The notes under the pieces: model-generated
What the model saw: only the letters and a program-made list of their open reading frames with translations
The model's database searches: none
What the model was told of the DNA's origin: nothing
Shown here: one piece after another, positions 10,395-21,850 of the stretch
Layout of the letters: each line of letters opens with the position of its first letter
How positions within the stretch are numbered: the first letter of the stretch is position 1
Made by a program: the position numbers and the translations under genes
Assembly (NCBI RefSeq): GCF_028640845.1
Contig: NC_080539.1
Location: 370,279,733 to 370,343,732, forward strand
Direction: 5' to 3'
Length of the DNA: 64,000 nucleotides
Source of the DNA: Ahaetulla prasina
Lineage: Eukaryota; Chordata; Lepidosauria; Squamata; Colubridae

Positions 10395-10720
10395 AGGTGA
10401 GCCTCCACTTGCGATGGGTTGCTTAGCAACCGTTCGAAGTGATGACAGACCTATCTTACGACCCGTATTCAGAGTTCTGAGGGATAGTGCTCCCCTCCCG
10501 TGGTCATGTGACCGAATGTCAGGCGCTTGCCGGTCACGTGTATGGCTGTTTGCGGTGTCCTGTGGACACCCTGGTTGTGGTTTATGATGGTTTTGCCCCC
10601 CCCCCCCAAAGGTGGCACTTATTTACGGTTTTCGGCAAAACTTCGACCATAGCAAATGATTGGTTCACTTAACAACTGCTGCAAAAACAAGGTCATAAAA
10701 TCGGATCGGCCATACCACAC
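10395..10720. mobile_element. Diverged inverted-terminus repeat fragment
   Basis: gcttagcaaccgttcgaagt and ggttcacttaacaactgct recall the family at 8218; termini are lost. Confidence 0.45.
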
Positions 10721-10799
10721 TCTACCATGTTTGTCTGGTTTATAGATTCTGTGTTTTATAAGGTTGTATTGTTGGATCCTCTAAGCTGGCCAGACTCAT

Positions 10800-11481
10800 A
10801 CGGATTGGGTTGGTCTGTAAATTGGATGGGCGGACGGACGGACTGATGGATTGAGGGATCGGTTGATGGATGGATGGAGCGATAAGATAGTAAGTCGATG
10901 GACAGACGGATGAGTGGGTGGGTGAGCGGCTGGCCAGATGGATGGATGGATGGATGGGTGGGTGGGTGGATGAGTGGATGGATGGATAGATGGATGGAGA
11001 GATGGATGGAGAGACAGATGGAAGGAGAGACAGAAAGACGGATGGATGGATGGAGACAGATGGATGGAGAGATGGATGGATGGATGGATGGATAGACGGA
11101 TGGAGAGATGGATGGATGGATGGAGAGACAGATGGAAGGAGAGACAGACAGACAGATGGTTAGATGGAGAGACAGATGGATGGAGAGATGGATGGATGGA
11201 TGAATGGATGGATGGATGGATGGATAGAGGCGGATGGAAGGAGAGACGGACGGACTGACGGATGATGGAGAGACAGATGGATAGAAGGATGAAGAGATGG
11301 ATCAATCGATCAACTGATACATAGGTAAGTGGGTGAAGGATGGATAAATAAAGTAGATAAGTAGATGAATGGAAGGATGGATGCATAAATGGATAGATGG
11401 ATCATTGATAGATAAGACTGTTAGGTAAGTGGATGGATGGATGGATAGATAAGGCAGTCAGGCGGTCAGGATGGATGGATG

Positions 11482-11563
<82 letters not shown>
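10800..11563. repeat. (GGAT)n minisatellite-like tract passing into (GATA)n
   Basis: 10828-11480 is ggat/gaga/gacg variants; 11484-11563 is a nearly pure gata run. Confidence 0.95.
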
Positions 11564-11566
<3 letters not shown>

Positions 11567-12059
11567 CAGAGCAAGCAGCATTTTATGTTGTACGCTATAC
11601 ACGCCTCGTTGTATACCTGGGGTGTTGTTATAGCTTTGACCAGGTGTCAAAGCAGCCCATGTAGGGCTGATATTTTCCCTAGTGTCACCCATATGGTGTC
11701 ATCTTAATCAACTTAAATCTCATATTTGAAAACAAACAAAACAGAAAGACGGAAGAGACCCAGGCCTTCTGCAGATGAGTTTCGATAGCTTTCGTGTGAG
11801 CTTTGAGGCACAGTGGCTGGTTTTGGTTTTTTTAACAGTGTGTTTGTCTGTATTGGGCAGAGTCTCTTTTATGTAACCAGGAAGCAAATCATCAGATCGT
11901 GACGGTTCTGGAATTTGCCAGAATAGAAAGCAGAATAGATAGCACAAGGAAGGGTGTGTGTGTGTGTGTGTGTGTTACATTTTGTAGTATCTCGTGTGTG
12001 AGTGTGTTCTTAACCTACATGCACAATACCAGGCTTATACACATAGCTACAGGTACAAC
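11564..12059. other. No gene seen; (TG)n at about 11955-11974
   Basis: Apparently low-copy intron sequence without recognisable motifs. Confidence 0.5.
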
Positions 12060-12330
12060 CACAGGTAGTCCTCGATTTAGGACCGTTTGCTTAAGGAGTG
12101 TTTGAAGCGATGATAGTACTGGAAAAATGTGACTTGTGACAGGTCCGTACAGTCGGACGTCGGACTGTCACAGCTTCCGCCCAATTCTTGTGAACCATAA
12201 TTCGGATGCTTGGCAACCGTGGCACGTTTATGACGGATGCAGCTTCCTGCAGTTACGTGACTGCCATTTGCAATCTGCACCACAAGCCAACAAGCAAATT
12301 CCTGCAAGTGAAAATATATCTCAACTATCA
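12060..12330. mobile_element. Inverted-terminus repeat fragment
   Basis: acaggtagtcctcgatttag through gatgcagcttcctgcagtta corresponds to the first half of the family at 8218. Confidence 0.5.
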
Positions 12331-12377
12331 GTTGGACTTTCCTCAACAGGTTCGTTGGTTGCAAACCCGGCAACGAC

Positions 12378-13155
12378 TGTCGTGTCCCACTCCTCCTCTG
12401 ACGGCCGGGTCTGGGAAGTCTGTATCAAGCGTGGCCACGAAGCCTCTGCAGCTTTGCCAAATTCCTGTCAGAGTCCTCAGGGCAGGCAGGAATCCAAGGT
12501 GTGACTTCAGCAAAGCAGATGAGACTTTGCCTGACTCAAGGAATGCCAGAAAGCAAATCCTTTATATAGGCCATGGGGTGTGGCTCCATGACTCAGCACT
12601 TATCCAGGCCTGCCCCTCCCTTCCTTTTGCTGACGTCGCCTCTCCATTCTCCAGAAGCGGGGATCCGTCCACTTTTCGTCTTCCTCCTCAGCTGCCGGCA
12701 ATTCTAGCTCGTGGCTGGTTTCATGCTCACATGCTATAGGAGGGAGGTTTGTTTGCTCAGTCTGTCCGGGCATGGTGCCAGGGCTGGGGGCTGGAGGCAT
12801 GCCAGGCCATTCTTCTTCACTATCAGTCTCTGGCTGAGATAGCAGGAGATGGGCCGTAATAGCTCAGGCTGTTAAGAAGCCTGTTATTAGAACACAGCAG
12901 CCTGCAATTACTGCAGGTTCAAGCCCGGCCCGAGGTTGACTCAGCCTTCCATCCTTTATAAGGTAGGTAAAATGAGGACCCAGATTGTTGGGGGGGGGCA
13001 ATAAGTTGACTTTGTAAATATACAAATAGAATGAGACTATTGCCTTATACACTGTAAGCCGCCCTGAGTCTTCGGAGAAGGGCGGGATATAAATGTAAAT
13101 TTAAAAAAAATGGGAGGGGCCCGGCTGCGGAGAGGAGGGTGGGCGAGGCACAACA
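12378..13155 (-). mobile_element. Solo LTR interrupted by a SINE
   Basis: Minus-strand LTR ends at 12378 (tgtcgtgtccc) and 13155 (cacaaca). Five-base flanks ACGAC and ACGGC match 4/5. The LTR body 12378-12847 and its 5' 44 bp (13111-13155) are separated by a complete SINE. U3 frame 12600-12800 ends [16 protein letters not shown]. Confidence 0.8.
12848..13110 (+). mobile_element. tRNA-derived SINE inserted in the LTR
   Basis: Head gggccgtaatagctcaggct, B-box ggttcaagcccgg, tail gggcgggatataaatgtaaa. This is the complete version of the SINE cut at the window start. Confidence 0.85.
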
Positions 13156-14335
13156 ACGGCATTCAGACAGGATGTTGTAAACCAACCCAGGTTCCTGTTT
13201 CGAGGTTTATTGTGATTTACAGAATAACACAATTGAAAGGGACCTTGGAGGTCTTCTAGTCCAACCCCCTCCTCGAGCAGGAGACCCTGTACCGTTCCAA
13301 ACAAATGGTTGTCCAATCTCTTCTTAAAAACCTGTTGAAGCAGCCACAACTTCTGGAGGCAAGTTGTTCCACTGATTAATTGTTCTGTCAGGAAATTTCT
13401 CCTTCTTTTTAAGTTGGTTCTCTCCTTGATTAGTTCCCATCCATTGTTTCTTGTCTTGCCTTCTGGTGCTTTGGAATATAAGTTGGCCCCCCTCTTCTTT
13501 GTGGCAGCCCCCGTGACTGCTATCTTGTCACCCCTGGTCCTTCTTTTCACTAGACCAGTGATGGTTAATCTTTTTGGGGCGGAGTGCCCAAACGCACACA
13601 CATTTACCCAGAGCCCCAAAATGCAATGTGAGCACCCCACTGCGCATGCACCTCGCCCCCCCGCTCCTTGTTTTGGCTTCCTGGTTGGTGGAGGAGGCTT
13701 TCGAGGCCCAAAATGGAGCATGGGGGGGGGCTCGCGCGGTGCCTCTGCACCCCGTTTTGGCTTATAGGTTGGTACAGGAGGCCTTCTAGGCCCAAAATGG
13801 GGTGCGGCGAGGGTGCATGCTCACGCGAACCCCCAAAGTGCAATGTGAGCGCCCCGTGCATGTGTGTGCTTGTCTCCCGCATGTGCCCCTCCCCGGCGCA
13901 TGCATGCACAGCAGAGACCCAAAGACCAGCTGGCCGGCATGAGGCACATGCGCATGCACAGTGGACCTGGGCTCAGGCGACAGCTGGTTTGCCAGGTGAC
14001 ATGGCTCCACGTGGCATAGGTTCGCAAATATGGCACTAGACTAAACCTACCCAGTTCCTGCAACTGTTCTTCATATATTTTAGCCTCCAGTCCCCTAAAC
14101 ATCTTTGTTGCTCTTCTCTGCACTCTTTCTAGACTCTCAACATCTTTTCTATAATATAGTGGCCAAAACTGAATGCAATATTCCAAGTGTGGCCTTACTA
14201 AGGCTTTATAAAGCAGTATTAATGCTTCGTGTGAGCTTGATTCTATCCCTCTATTAATGCAACCTAGGATTGTGTTGGCAGGCTCATATTTAAGTGATTG
14301 TCCAGTAGAATTCCAAGATCCTTCTCCCAGTCGCT
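13156..14335 (-). mobile_element. CR1 LINE 3' part (copy 2 of 240-1430)
   Basis: Almost base-for-base the same as 240-1430, with the minus-strand frame [20 protein letters not shown] near 14080-14160. The hAT at 13556-14033 interrupts it. Confidence 0.85.
13556..14033. mobile_element. Non-autonomous hAT (copy 2), TSD CACTAGAC
   Basis: Exact 8-bp flanks CACTAGAC at 13548-13555 and 14034-14041. The right terminus has changed to ttcgcaaatatgg. Confidence 0.88.
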
Positions 14336-15600
14336 ACTATTGAGCCAGACTTCAGCTAATCAATCCCTATATAACTAGACACAAGAACACTTTTTTCCCG
14401 AAGACCATCATTCTACTAAACAAATAATTCCCTCAACTTACGGGACCATCTGCTGCCTCCGAATGCCTCCCACCGGCCCGTGCGCTCTCACAGGGACGGA
14501 CTCCTCAGGGTGCCGTCAGCTAGGCAGTGCCGACTGGCGACGCCCAGGGGAAGGGCCTTTTCTGTGGGGGCTCCCACCCTCTGGAACGAGCTTCCCCCAG
14601 GACTTCGTCAACTTCATGACCTTCGGACCTTCCGCCGCGAGCTTAAGACACATCTATTTATCTGCGCAGGACTGGACTAGATTTTTAAATTTTAATTGTT
14701 TAAATTTTAGATTTGGTTTTAAATTGGGTTTTATTATTTATATGTCTATTTTAAATATTTGGCCTATTTAATAAGTTTTTTAGATTAATGTTTTACTTTG
14801 TATATTTATGTTGTTTTTATATGGCTGTACACCGCCCTGAGTCCCTAGGGAGATAGGGCGGTATAAAAGTATGAATAAATAAATAAATAAAATAACACTG
14901 TCAAACTATTTACTAAATCTGCACTACTATTAATCTTCCCATCGTTTTCATCACCCATCTCTTTCCACTTATGACTGTATGACTGTAACTTTTTGTTGCT
15001 ATCATTAAGGGTTAAATTGTACCCTATGACCATCATTTGTGTTGTAAATGTTGTACCTTTGATGAAGGTATTTTTTCTTTCTTTTATGTACACTGAGAGC
15101 CTCTGCACCAAGACAAATTCCTTGTGTGTCCAATCACACTTGGCCAATAAATTCCATTCTATTCTATTCTATTCTATTCACTACTATTAATCTTCCCATC
15201 ATTTTCATCACCCATCTCTTTCCACTTATGACTGTATGACTGTAACTTTTTGTTGCTATCATTAAGGGTTAAATTGCAACCTATGACCATCATTTGTGTT
15301 GTAAATGTTGTACCTTTGATGAAGGTATTTTTTTTCTTTTTCTTTTATGTACACTGAGAGCATATGCACCAAAACAAATTCCTTGTGTGTCCAATCACAC
15401 TTGGCCAATAAATTCTATTCTATTTTATTCTGTTCTACATTACAAATGTTGCAAAGCCAGAAAATGGGGGATTCAGGAAATAGGTTAAAAGCAGCAGTCA
15501 CCAACTGGTGGTCCATGGACCACTGGTGGTCCGTGAGAAAATTTTGGTGGTCCACAGAAAAATTATTTGCATTTTTATATTGCACTAAATCGGGAGTCCT
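14336..15600 (+). repeat. Second copy of 1431-2690 (L2 end, tandem tail, hAT fragment)
   Basis: L2-like 3' end at 14410-14890 ([13 protein letters not shown] frame), tandem LINE tail at 14891-15430, and hAT half at 15490-15590, in the same order as copy 1. Confidence 0.8.
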
Positions 15601-15603
15601 CAA

Positions 15604-16043
15604 ACTATGGCTCCTGGGCCAGATACGTGCAATGAACATTTGTGTTGCTGTAGAGAATCTCCCCCTTTGCGGTCATTTTGTGTGGGTCGGAGGGGGGCAG
15701 AAATTCCGACTTGGGGTCTGCTTCAGCCTCCTGGTGTGGGGCTTTGGGTGAAGGCTGGAGGGAAGTACCGCTGGTGGCAAAGAGCCGGAGGGCCTTGTTC
15801 CAGTGGGACTGCATCATGGCCTGGAACTGGCTGACCATCTCAGCCCACTGAGCTTCCAGGCGCCAGTACCTGGCCTTGCACTCCTGCAGGTCTTCCCTCT
15901 GCTTGGAAAGCCTATGCTCCTAGTCCTCAGTGAGGTGCTTCTGCTGAGCCTCCTTCTCGGTCAGATCTAATTGAAACTGAGCTGTTTTGCCAACTCTTTC
16001 TCATGGTGGCTGCTTAGCTCCAACAACTGCTTCCTGTTGGGGC
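15604..16043 (-). pseudogene. Coding-like coiled-coil fragment (copy 2)
   Basis: Same as 2691-3130, including the in-frame stop; the ends and interior differ by only a few bases. Confidence 0.4.
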
Positions 16044-16050
16044 CCTAAGG

Positions 16051-16116
<66 letters not shown>

Positions 16117-16118
16117 GG
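16051..16118. repeat. (GATA)n microsatellite
   Basis: About 16 units, shorter than the copy at 3138-3231. Confidence 0.95.
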
Positions 16119-16129
16119 ATATAGATATA

Positions 16130-16570
16130 TATCAGATGTTTCATTACCCCACATCATCAGTGCTAGAAGGGAATGGGGATGACTCTCTTTTTTATATTCA
16201 TGTGGCTTTCCCTGACAATGTTGATGGGAATGTTTTGGAGGTTCTTTGATTAGGCTGTTGTTCAATGTGTTACTTTTTTTTTGTCTGAGTTGGTAGTTCT
16301 TTGATTGGGAGTGTTGTTTACTTCTTGATTCTTAGTCTAATCTTAATCTTAGTGTTAATATCTATTTAAGATGTTTTGGTCTTTTTGTTTCCTCTTTGGC
16401 TTTTCGATTGTCTCTTCTGAATGGGGTGTAGCTGTTGTTTATTTTTATATGCCTGTCGATGGCCGATTTGTCTGCGTGCCAGGCTTCCAGGAATTCTCTA
16501 GCGTTCTTGATGTAGAATGCTCACCGTTTCCAAGTTGATAGTAAGGTGAAGCCTATCCACGTGTTATGCC
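16130..16570. mobile_element. Penelope-like fragment (copy 2)
   Basis: Counterpart of 3232-3650, with a short deletion in the cccactaggtaac block. Confidence 0.45.
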
Positions 16571-16630
16571 ATTAAGGCGTTTCCATCATGACTTCTGACT
16601 GTTAGATGCGCTGTGCTGATCTTCTGCCTG

Positions 16631-17112
16631 TGTTCTGTCTCCTTCCCCACTTCGGATTAACGAGCTGGCCTTCAGCCAGTGGATTCACAGCTCTTATCAG
16701 TCCTGGCAGAGAAATCGCAGCTGCCTGCCAAAGTTCAAACAAATGACTCACGTAGCAAGACTTTCAGCTCTTTTTGAAACGGTTCAGCTAAACATTTGCT
16801 TCCCGTGGAGTGAGAGCAGTCCCAAAGCTCCTTATATATCCTTCCCTTTGATGACGCCACCTCTCTAATCTTCTGAAGCGCGGGTCAAGCCAAGCTTGAT
16901 TATTATTATCAGCTGGGTCTGAAGGCGTAGCCTGGGGAAGGGAGGAATCAGGGGATGACGGCCTCATTACATCCTCCGACTGGTCTGGTTCTGGCTCCTG
17001 GAGCCGGGCCAAAAGAATCAGTGCTCCTGAGGTAAGCCTTACTGGCCCTTCCCCCTCACTCTCTAAGTCACTTTCGGGCATGGGGCCAGGTTTGGGGGCT
17101 GGAGTCACAACA
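16631..17112 (-). mobile_element. Solo LTR (copy 2 of 3738-4215), TSD GCCTG
   Basis: Exact flanks GCCTG at 16626-16630 and 17113-17117. The U3 frame is open from the LTR start ([20 protein letters not shown]) to past [16 protein letters not shown]. Confidence 0.88.
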
Positions 17113-17127
17113 GCCTGTTTGTCAAAC

Positions 17128-17635
17128 ATCTAGATCAGTGATGGCTAACCTTTTTGTCATCATGTGCCAAAAGCGGGGGGGGGAGCAAGGGGGGGTCGCA
17201 CGCAGGTGTGCCCACACCATCAAATGAGCCCCCCCCATGCATGTGTGTGCAACACACACATACACACACGCTTTTGGCACGCGATGGCACGGTGGGCCCA
17301 GTAGGCCCGTTTTTCGCTCTCCCCAGTTGGGAAACGGGCTGTTTCCGGCCTCCGGAGGGCCTCCGCGGGAGTGGGGAAGGCCGTTTTCACCCTCCCCAGG
17401 CTCCTAGAAAGGCTCTGGAGCCTGGGGAGAGTGAAAAACGGCCCTTCCCCACTCCTCCGGAGGCCCTCCGGAGGCCGGAAACAGCCCGTTTCCTGACTTC
17501 CAGTGGGCCCAGAAGGCCCGAAAATCAGCTGGCTGGTGCACACATGCATCACCAAAGCTTAGCTCGTGAGCCCACCGATATGGCTCCACATGCCACCTGT
17601 GGCACACGTGCCATAGGTTCGCCATCACGGATCTA
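17128..17635. mobile_element. Non-autonomous hAT (copy 2 of 4239-4742)
   Basis: cagtgatggctaacctttt to taggttcgccatcacgg, with the same flanking atctag bases as copy 1. Confidence 0.8.
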
Positions 17636-17639
17636 GGTT

Positions 17640-18385
17640 TAAATAGATTTTTTTGGGTAGTTTTTCGCTGTAATTTCTTGTTATGGATGCCAAGACAGTT
17701 TTTCAACTTTGTCCCAAAAGGAGGCAACTGGATTTTCGTGTTTTTTCCTTGAAGACATTTCGTTTCTCATCCATTGACCAGCTGTCTGCAAGGAATATAA
17801 ATCCATCCATTCCCCATCATCCTTGTTGTGTCTCGTCTGCTTTCACCGCACTTTCACTTATCTGCTTCCGAACGCTGAGGAATGTCCTAGTATGCCTCCC
17901 GGCCCCAGCCCTGGCTCCATGCCCAGACAGGCTGAAGAGGAGGAAGCACCTCCCGGCCCCAGCCCTGGCTCCATGCCCAGGCAAACGGAGCAACTAGACC
18001 CCTCCCCCTCCCCCACAGCATGTGAGCCTGAGGAAGGTCAATTACCAACAGCTGCAGACTGGAGTGACCCTCGCTTCAGAAGACTTGAAAGGCGGCGGCA
18101 ACAGAAGGAAGGGAGGGGCACGCCTGGATAAGTGCTGAGTCATGGAGCCACACCCCATGGCCTATATAAAGGATCTGCTTTCTGGCATTCTCTGAGTCAG
18201 GCAAAGTCGAACATATCTTGCTGAAGTCACTTTCTGTCTCCTGCCTGCCTTGAGAACTTTGCTAGGACTTTGGCAGAGCTGCAGAGGCACGCCTGATTCG
18301 GATTTCCCTGACCCGGCCATCAGTGGAGGAGTGGGACACGACAATCCTGTCATAGCTGAAGAAGCTTTTTGGAATGACAGCCATG
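17640..18385 (+). mobile_element. Penelope-like 3' fragment with LTR A (copy 2)
   Basis: Solo LTR at 17824-18343 (520 bp) with exact ATCCT flanks (17819-17823, 18344-18348). Flanking gaccagctgtctgcaaggaa and tgtcatagctgaagaagctt are the split Penelope-like sequence. Confidence 0.85.
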
Positions 18386-18393
18386 ACCTAGGT

Positions 18394-18588
18394 CAGAGGT
18401 CACCAACTTTTCGGACCTCAGGGACTACTAAATTCATAATTTTAAATCCCAAGGACCACTAATACGAATTTTTTAAAAAGATAAATAGTATTTAGTGCAC
18501 TATAAAAATGCAAATAATTTTTCTGCGGACCACCAAAATTTTCTCACGGACCACCAGTGGTCCACGGACCACCAGTTGGTGACCGTTG
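18394..18588. mobile_element. hAT MITE (copy 2 of 5505-5699)
   Basis: ACCTAGGT flanks at 18386-18393 and 18589-18596; the right terminus is altered to ggtgaccgttg. Confidence 0.85.
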
Positions 18589-18596
18589 ACCTAGGT

Positions 18597-18921
18597 GACT
18601 GAAAAACTCCATAGACTTTTTCAACCTTAGCAATTTTAACATGTTTCACGCCTGGAATCCTGCATCCAGTTTTGGTCACCGCAATATAAGAAAGATATAG
18701 AGACTCAAGAAGGAGTGCAGAGAAGAGCAACAAAGATAATTAGGGGGCTGGAGGCTAAAATATATGAAGACTGGTTGGAGGAATTGGGTATGTCTAGTCC
18801 AGGGGTCTGCAAACTTGGCTCTTTTAAGACTTGTGGCTGGCTGAGGAACTCTGCGAGTTGAAGTCCACAAGTCTTAAAAGAGCCAAGTTCGCAGACCCCT
18901 GGTCTAGTCAAAAGAAAAAGG
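18597..18921 (+). mobile_element. CR1 fragment with palindromic MITE at 18800-18901
   Basis: Counterpart of 5708-6032. The MITE is flanked by GTCTAGTC at 18792-18799 and 18902-18909. Confidence 0.85.
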
Positions 18922-19032
18922 GCAGTGGTGGGATTCACTGGTTGTAATAACCAGTTCACATGCCCTCTGGAGGGCGAAAATGAGACTGTTTCTGGACTCT
19001 GGTAGGCCCATTTTTGCCCTCCCCAGGCTCTG

Positions 19033-19518
19033 TGTTGTGTCTGCGCCCCCCGAGCTGGCCCTGCTGCAAGAAAGTGACTTGGACAGTGAGGGGGAAGGGC
19101 CGTCAGGACTTACCTCGGGAGCACCGGCTTCCCTGGCTCAGCTCCAGGAGCCAGAAACAGGCCAGGTGGAAGAGATAATGAGGCCTCCATCCTGACTCTT
19201 CCCCACCCAGGCCACGCCTGCAGACCCAGCTGACGGCAATCAGGCTTGGTTTCATAGGCAGGAGAGGCGGGAACAACAGAAGGAAGGGAGGGGCAGGCCT
19301 GGATAAGTGCTGAGTCATGGAGCCACACCCCATGCCATATATAAAGGATCTGCTTTCTGGCAGTCTCTGAGTCAGGCAAAGTTGAACATATCTTGCTGAA
19401 GTCACTTTCTGTCTCCTGCCTGCCTTGAGAACTTTGCTAGGACTTTGGCAGAGCTGCAGAGGCACGCCTGATTCGGATTTCCCTGACCCGGCCATCAGTG
19501 GAGGAGTGGGACACGACA
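19033..19518 (+). mobile_element. Recombinant solo LTR (B 5' half, A 3' half)
   Basis: 486 bp. The 5' part (TGTTGTGTCTGCGCC, GGCAATCAGGCTTGGTTTCA) is LTR B; the 3' part (ggataagtgctgag, tatataaaggatctgc, end GACACGACA) is LTR A. The switch lies in a shared caacagaag near 19273-19282. Its flanks disagree: CTCTG (19028-19032) as for B and ATCCT (19519-19523) as for A. It is the junction of a 1.17-kb tandem duplication. Confidence 0.9.
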
Positions 19519-19568
19519 ATCCTGTCATAGCTGAAGAAGCTTTTTGGAATGACAGCCATAACCTAGGT

Positions 19569-20095
19569 CAGGGGTCACCAACTTTTCGGACCTCAGGGAC
19601 CACTAAATTCATAATTTTAAATCCCAAGGACCACTAATATGAATTTTTTAAAAAGATAAATAGTATTTAGTGCACTATAAAAATTCAAATAATTTTTCTG
19701 CGGACCACCAAAATTTTCTCACAGACCACCAGTGGTCCACGGACCACCAATTGGTGACCCCTGACCTAGGTGACTGAAAACCTCCATAGACTTTTTCAAC
19801 CTTAGCAATTTTAACATGTTTCACGCCTGGAATCCTGCATCCAGTTTTGGTCACCGCAATATAAGAAAGATATAGAGACTCAAGAAGGAGTGCAGAGAAG
19901 AGCAACAAAGATAATTAGGGGGCTGGAGGCTAAAATATATGAAGACTGGTTGGAGGAATTGGGTATGTCTAGTCAGGGTCTGCAAACTTGGCTCTTTTAA
20001 GACTTGTGGCTGGCTGAGGAACTCTGCGAGTTGAAGTCCACAAGTCTTAAAAGAGCCAAGTTTGCAGACCCCTGGTCTAGTCAAAAGAAAAAGGG
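19569..20095 (+). repeat. Extra tandem copy: hAT MITE, CR1 fragment, palindromic MITE
   Basis: Third occurrence of the 5505-6032 segment: hAT 19569-19763 (TSD 19561-19568, 19764-19771), CR1 19772-19973, palindromic MITE about 19974-20074 with its left terminus shortened to tcagggtctgc. Confidence 0.85.
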
Positions 20096-21031
20096 CAGTG
20101 GTGGGATTCACTGGTTGTAAGAACCAGTTCACATGCCCTCTGGAGGCCGAAAATGAGACTGTTTCTGGACTTCTGGTAGGCCCATTTTTTGCCCTCCCCA
20201 GGCTCTGTGTTGTGTCTGCGCCCCCCGAGCTGGGCCTGATGCCAGAAAGTGACTTGGACAGTGAGGGGAAAGGGCTGTCAGGACTTACCTCGGGAGCACC
20301 GTCTTCCCTGGCTCAGCTCCAGGAGCCAGAAACAGGCCAGGTGGAAGAGATAACGAGGCCTCCATCCCCTGACTCTTCCCCCACCCAGGCCACGCCTGCA
20401 GACCCAGCTGACGGCAATCAGGCTTGGTTTCATAGGCAGGAGAGGCGGGAACAACAGAAGCAAGGGTGGGGCAGGCCTAGGAAGTGCTGAGTCATGGAGC
20501 CACACCCCAAAGGATATAAAAGGCAGCGAGAGCTGCTGTGTCTCTTTGTAACAGGCAAATCCACAGATTAAGAGCTGAAGTTTGTTTCTGAGTGACTCAC
20601 CAGCGTCGTGGAAGATAACGGAGGCTCTTGGCAGACGCTGGCTATTCTGCTGCCAGAGCTGATAGTGACGGCTAATTAAGCCATCATTCGGACGGAGGCA
20701 AGGGAGGACAGAACACTCTGGAGGCTTTCCCAGAGCCTCCACGATGATGAAAACAGCTTCCCCCGGGAACCGGAGGCCCTCTGGAGGCCGGAAACAGGCC
20801 CGTTTCTGGACTTCCGGTACTTCAGGTAGGCCCATTTCCCCCCCTCCCAGAGTCTCCACGTGTGCCCTGCACTTACCTGGCATCCAAAACGGGCCGCGTG
20901 GAGACTCCTGGGAGGGGAGGGGAGGGTTGGGCAGAGTCAGCCAGTCCTTAGAACAACCAGTTTGACGAACCAGATTAAAATTAACATCCGGTTCACCTGA
21001 ACCGGTCCCAACCGGCTGACTCCCACCCCTG
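20096..21031. mobile_element. hAT-like element carrying LTR B (copy 2)
   Basis: Counterpart of 6033-6968. The LTR is 20208-20715 (508 bp) with exact CTCTG flanks (20203-20207, 20716-20720) and a U3 frame open from its start to a stop at 20488-20490. Confidence 0.88.
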
Positions 21032-21350
21032 AGTAAGGGTGACATGATAGCAGTCTTCCAGTATATGAGGGGCTGCCACAAAGAAGAGGGGGAACAACTT
21101 ATTTTCCAAGGCACAAAAGGAAAGACAAGAAACAATGGGTGGAAACTGATCAAGGAGAGAAGCAACTTAGAACCAAGGAGAAATTTCCTGACAGTGAGAA
21201 CAATTAATCAGTGGAACAACTTGCCTCCAGAAGTTGTGAATGCTCCAACACTGGAGGTTTTTAAGAAGAGACTGGACAGCTACCTGTGTGAAATGATAGG
21301 TTCTCCTGCTTGAGCAGCGGGCTGGACTAGAAGACCTCCAAGGTCCCTTC
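21032..21350 (+). mobile_element. CR1 3' end (copy 2 of 6969-7284)
   Basis: [20 protein letters not shown] to VFKKRLDSYLCEM, then aaggtcccttccaactctct and directly (attct)n. Confidence 0.85.
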
Positions 21351-21594
21351 CAACTCTCTTATTCTATTCTATTCTATTCTATTCTATTCTATTCTATTCT
21401 ATTCTATTCTATTCTATTCTATTCTATTCTATTCTATTCTATTTCTCTTCTCTTCTTATTTCTCTTCTCTTCTATTTCTCTATTTCTATTTCTATTCTAT
21501 TCTATTCTATTCTATTTCTCTTCTCTTCTATTTCTCTATTTCTATTCTATTCTATTCTATTCTATTTCTCTTCTCTTCTCTCTTTTTTTTTTTT
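21351..21594. repeat. (ATTCT)n / (CTCTT)n microsatellite
   Basis: Counterpart of 7285-7543, with unit numbers changed. Confidence 0.95.
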
Positions 21595-21850
21595 TGTTTA
21601 CATTTATATCCCGCCCTTCTCCGAAGACTCAGGGCGGCTTACAGTGTGTAAGGCAATAGTCTCATTCTATTTGTATATTTACAAAGTCAACTTATTGCCC
21701 CCCCAACAATCTGGGTCCTCATTTTACCTACCTTATAAAGGATGGAAGGCTGAGTCAACCTTGGGCCTGGTGGGGCTTGAACCTGCAGTAATTGCAGGCA
21801 GCTGTGTTTAATAACAGGCTTCTTGCAGCCTGAGCCACACCGCGGCCCAT
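21595..21850 (-). mobile_element. tRNA-derived SINE
   Basis: Tail atttatatcccgcccttctc, head cctgagccacaccgcggccc. It differs from the SINE at 7545 at many sites, so the high-identity duplication ends at or inside this element. Confidence 0.8.

Noticed and set aside
9856..10587. Overlapping frames of 100-180 codons on both strands
   Set aside because: Frames overlap in all phases, contain a (tg)n translation and show no family motif.
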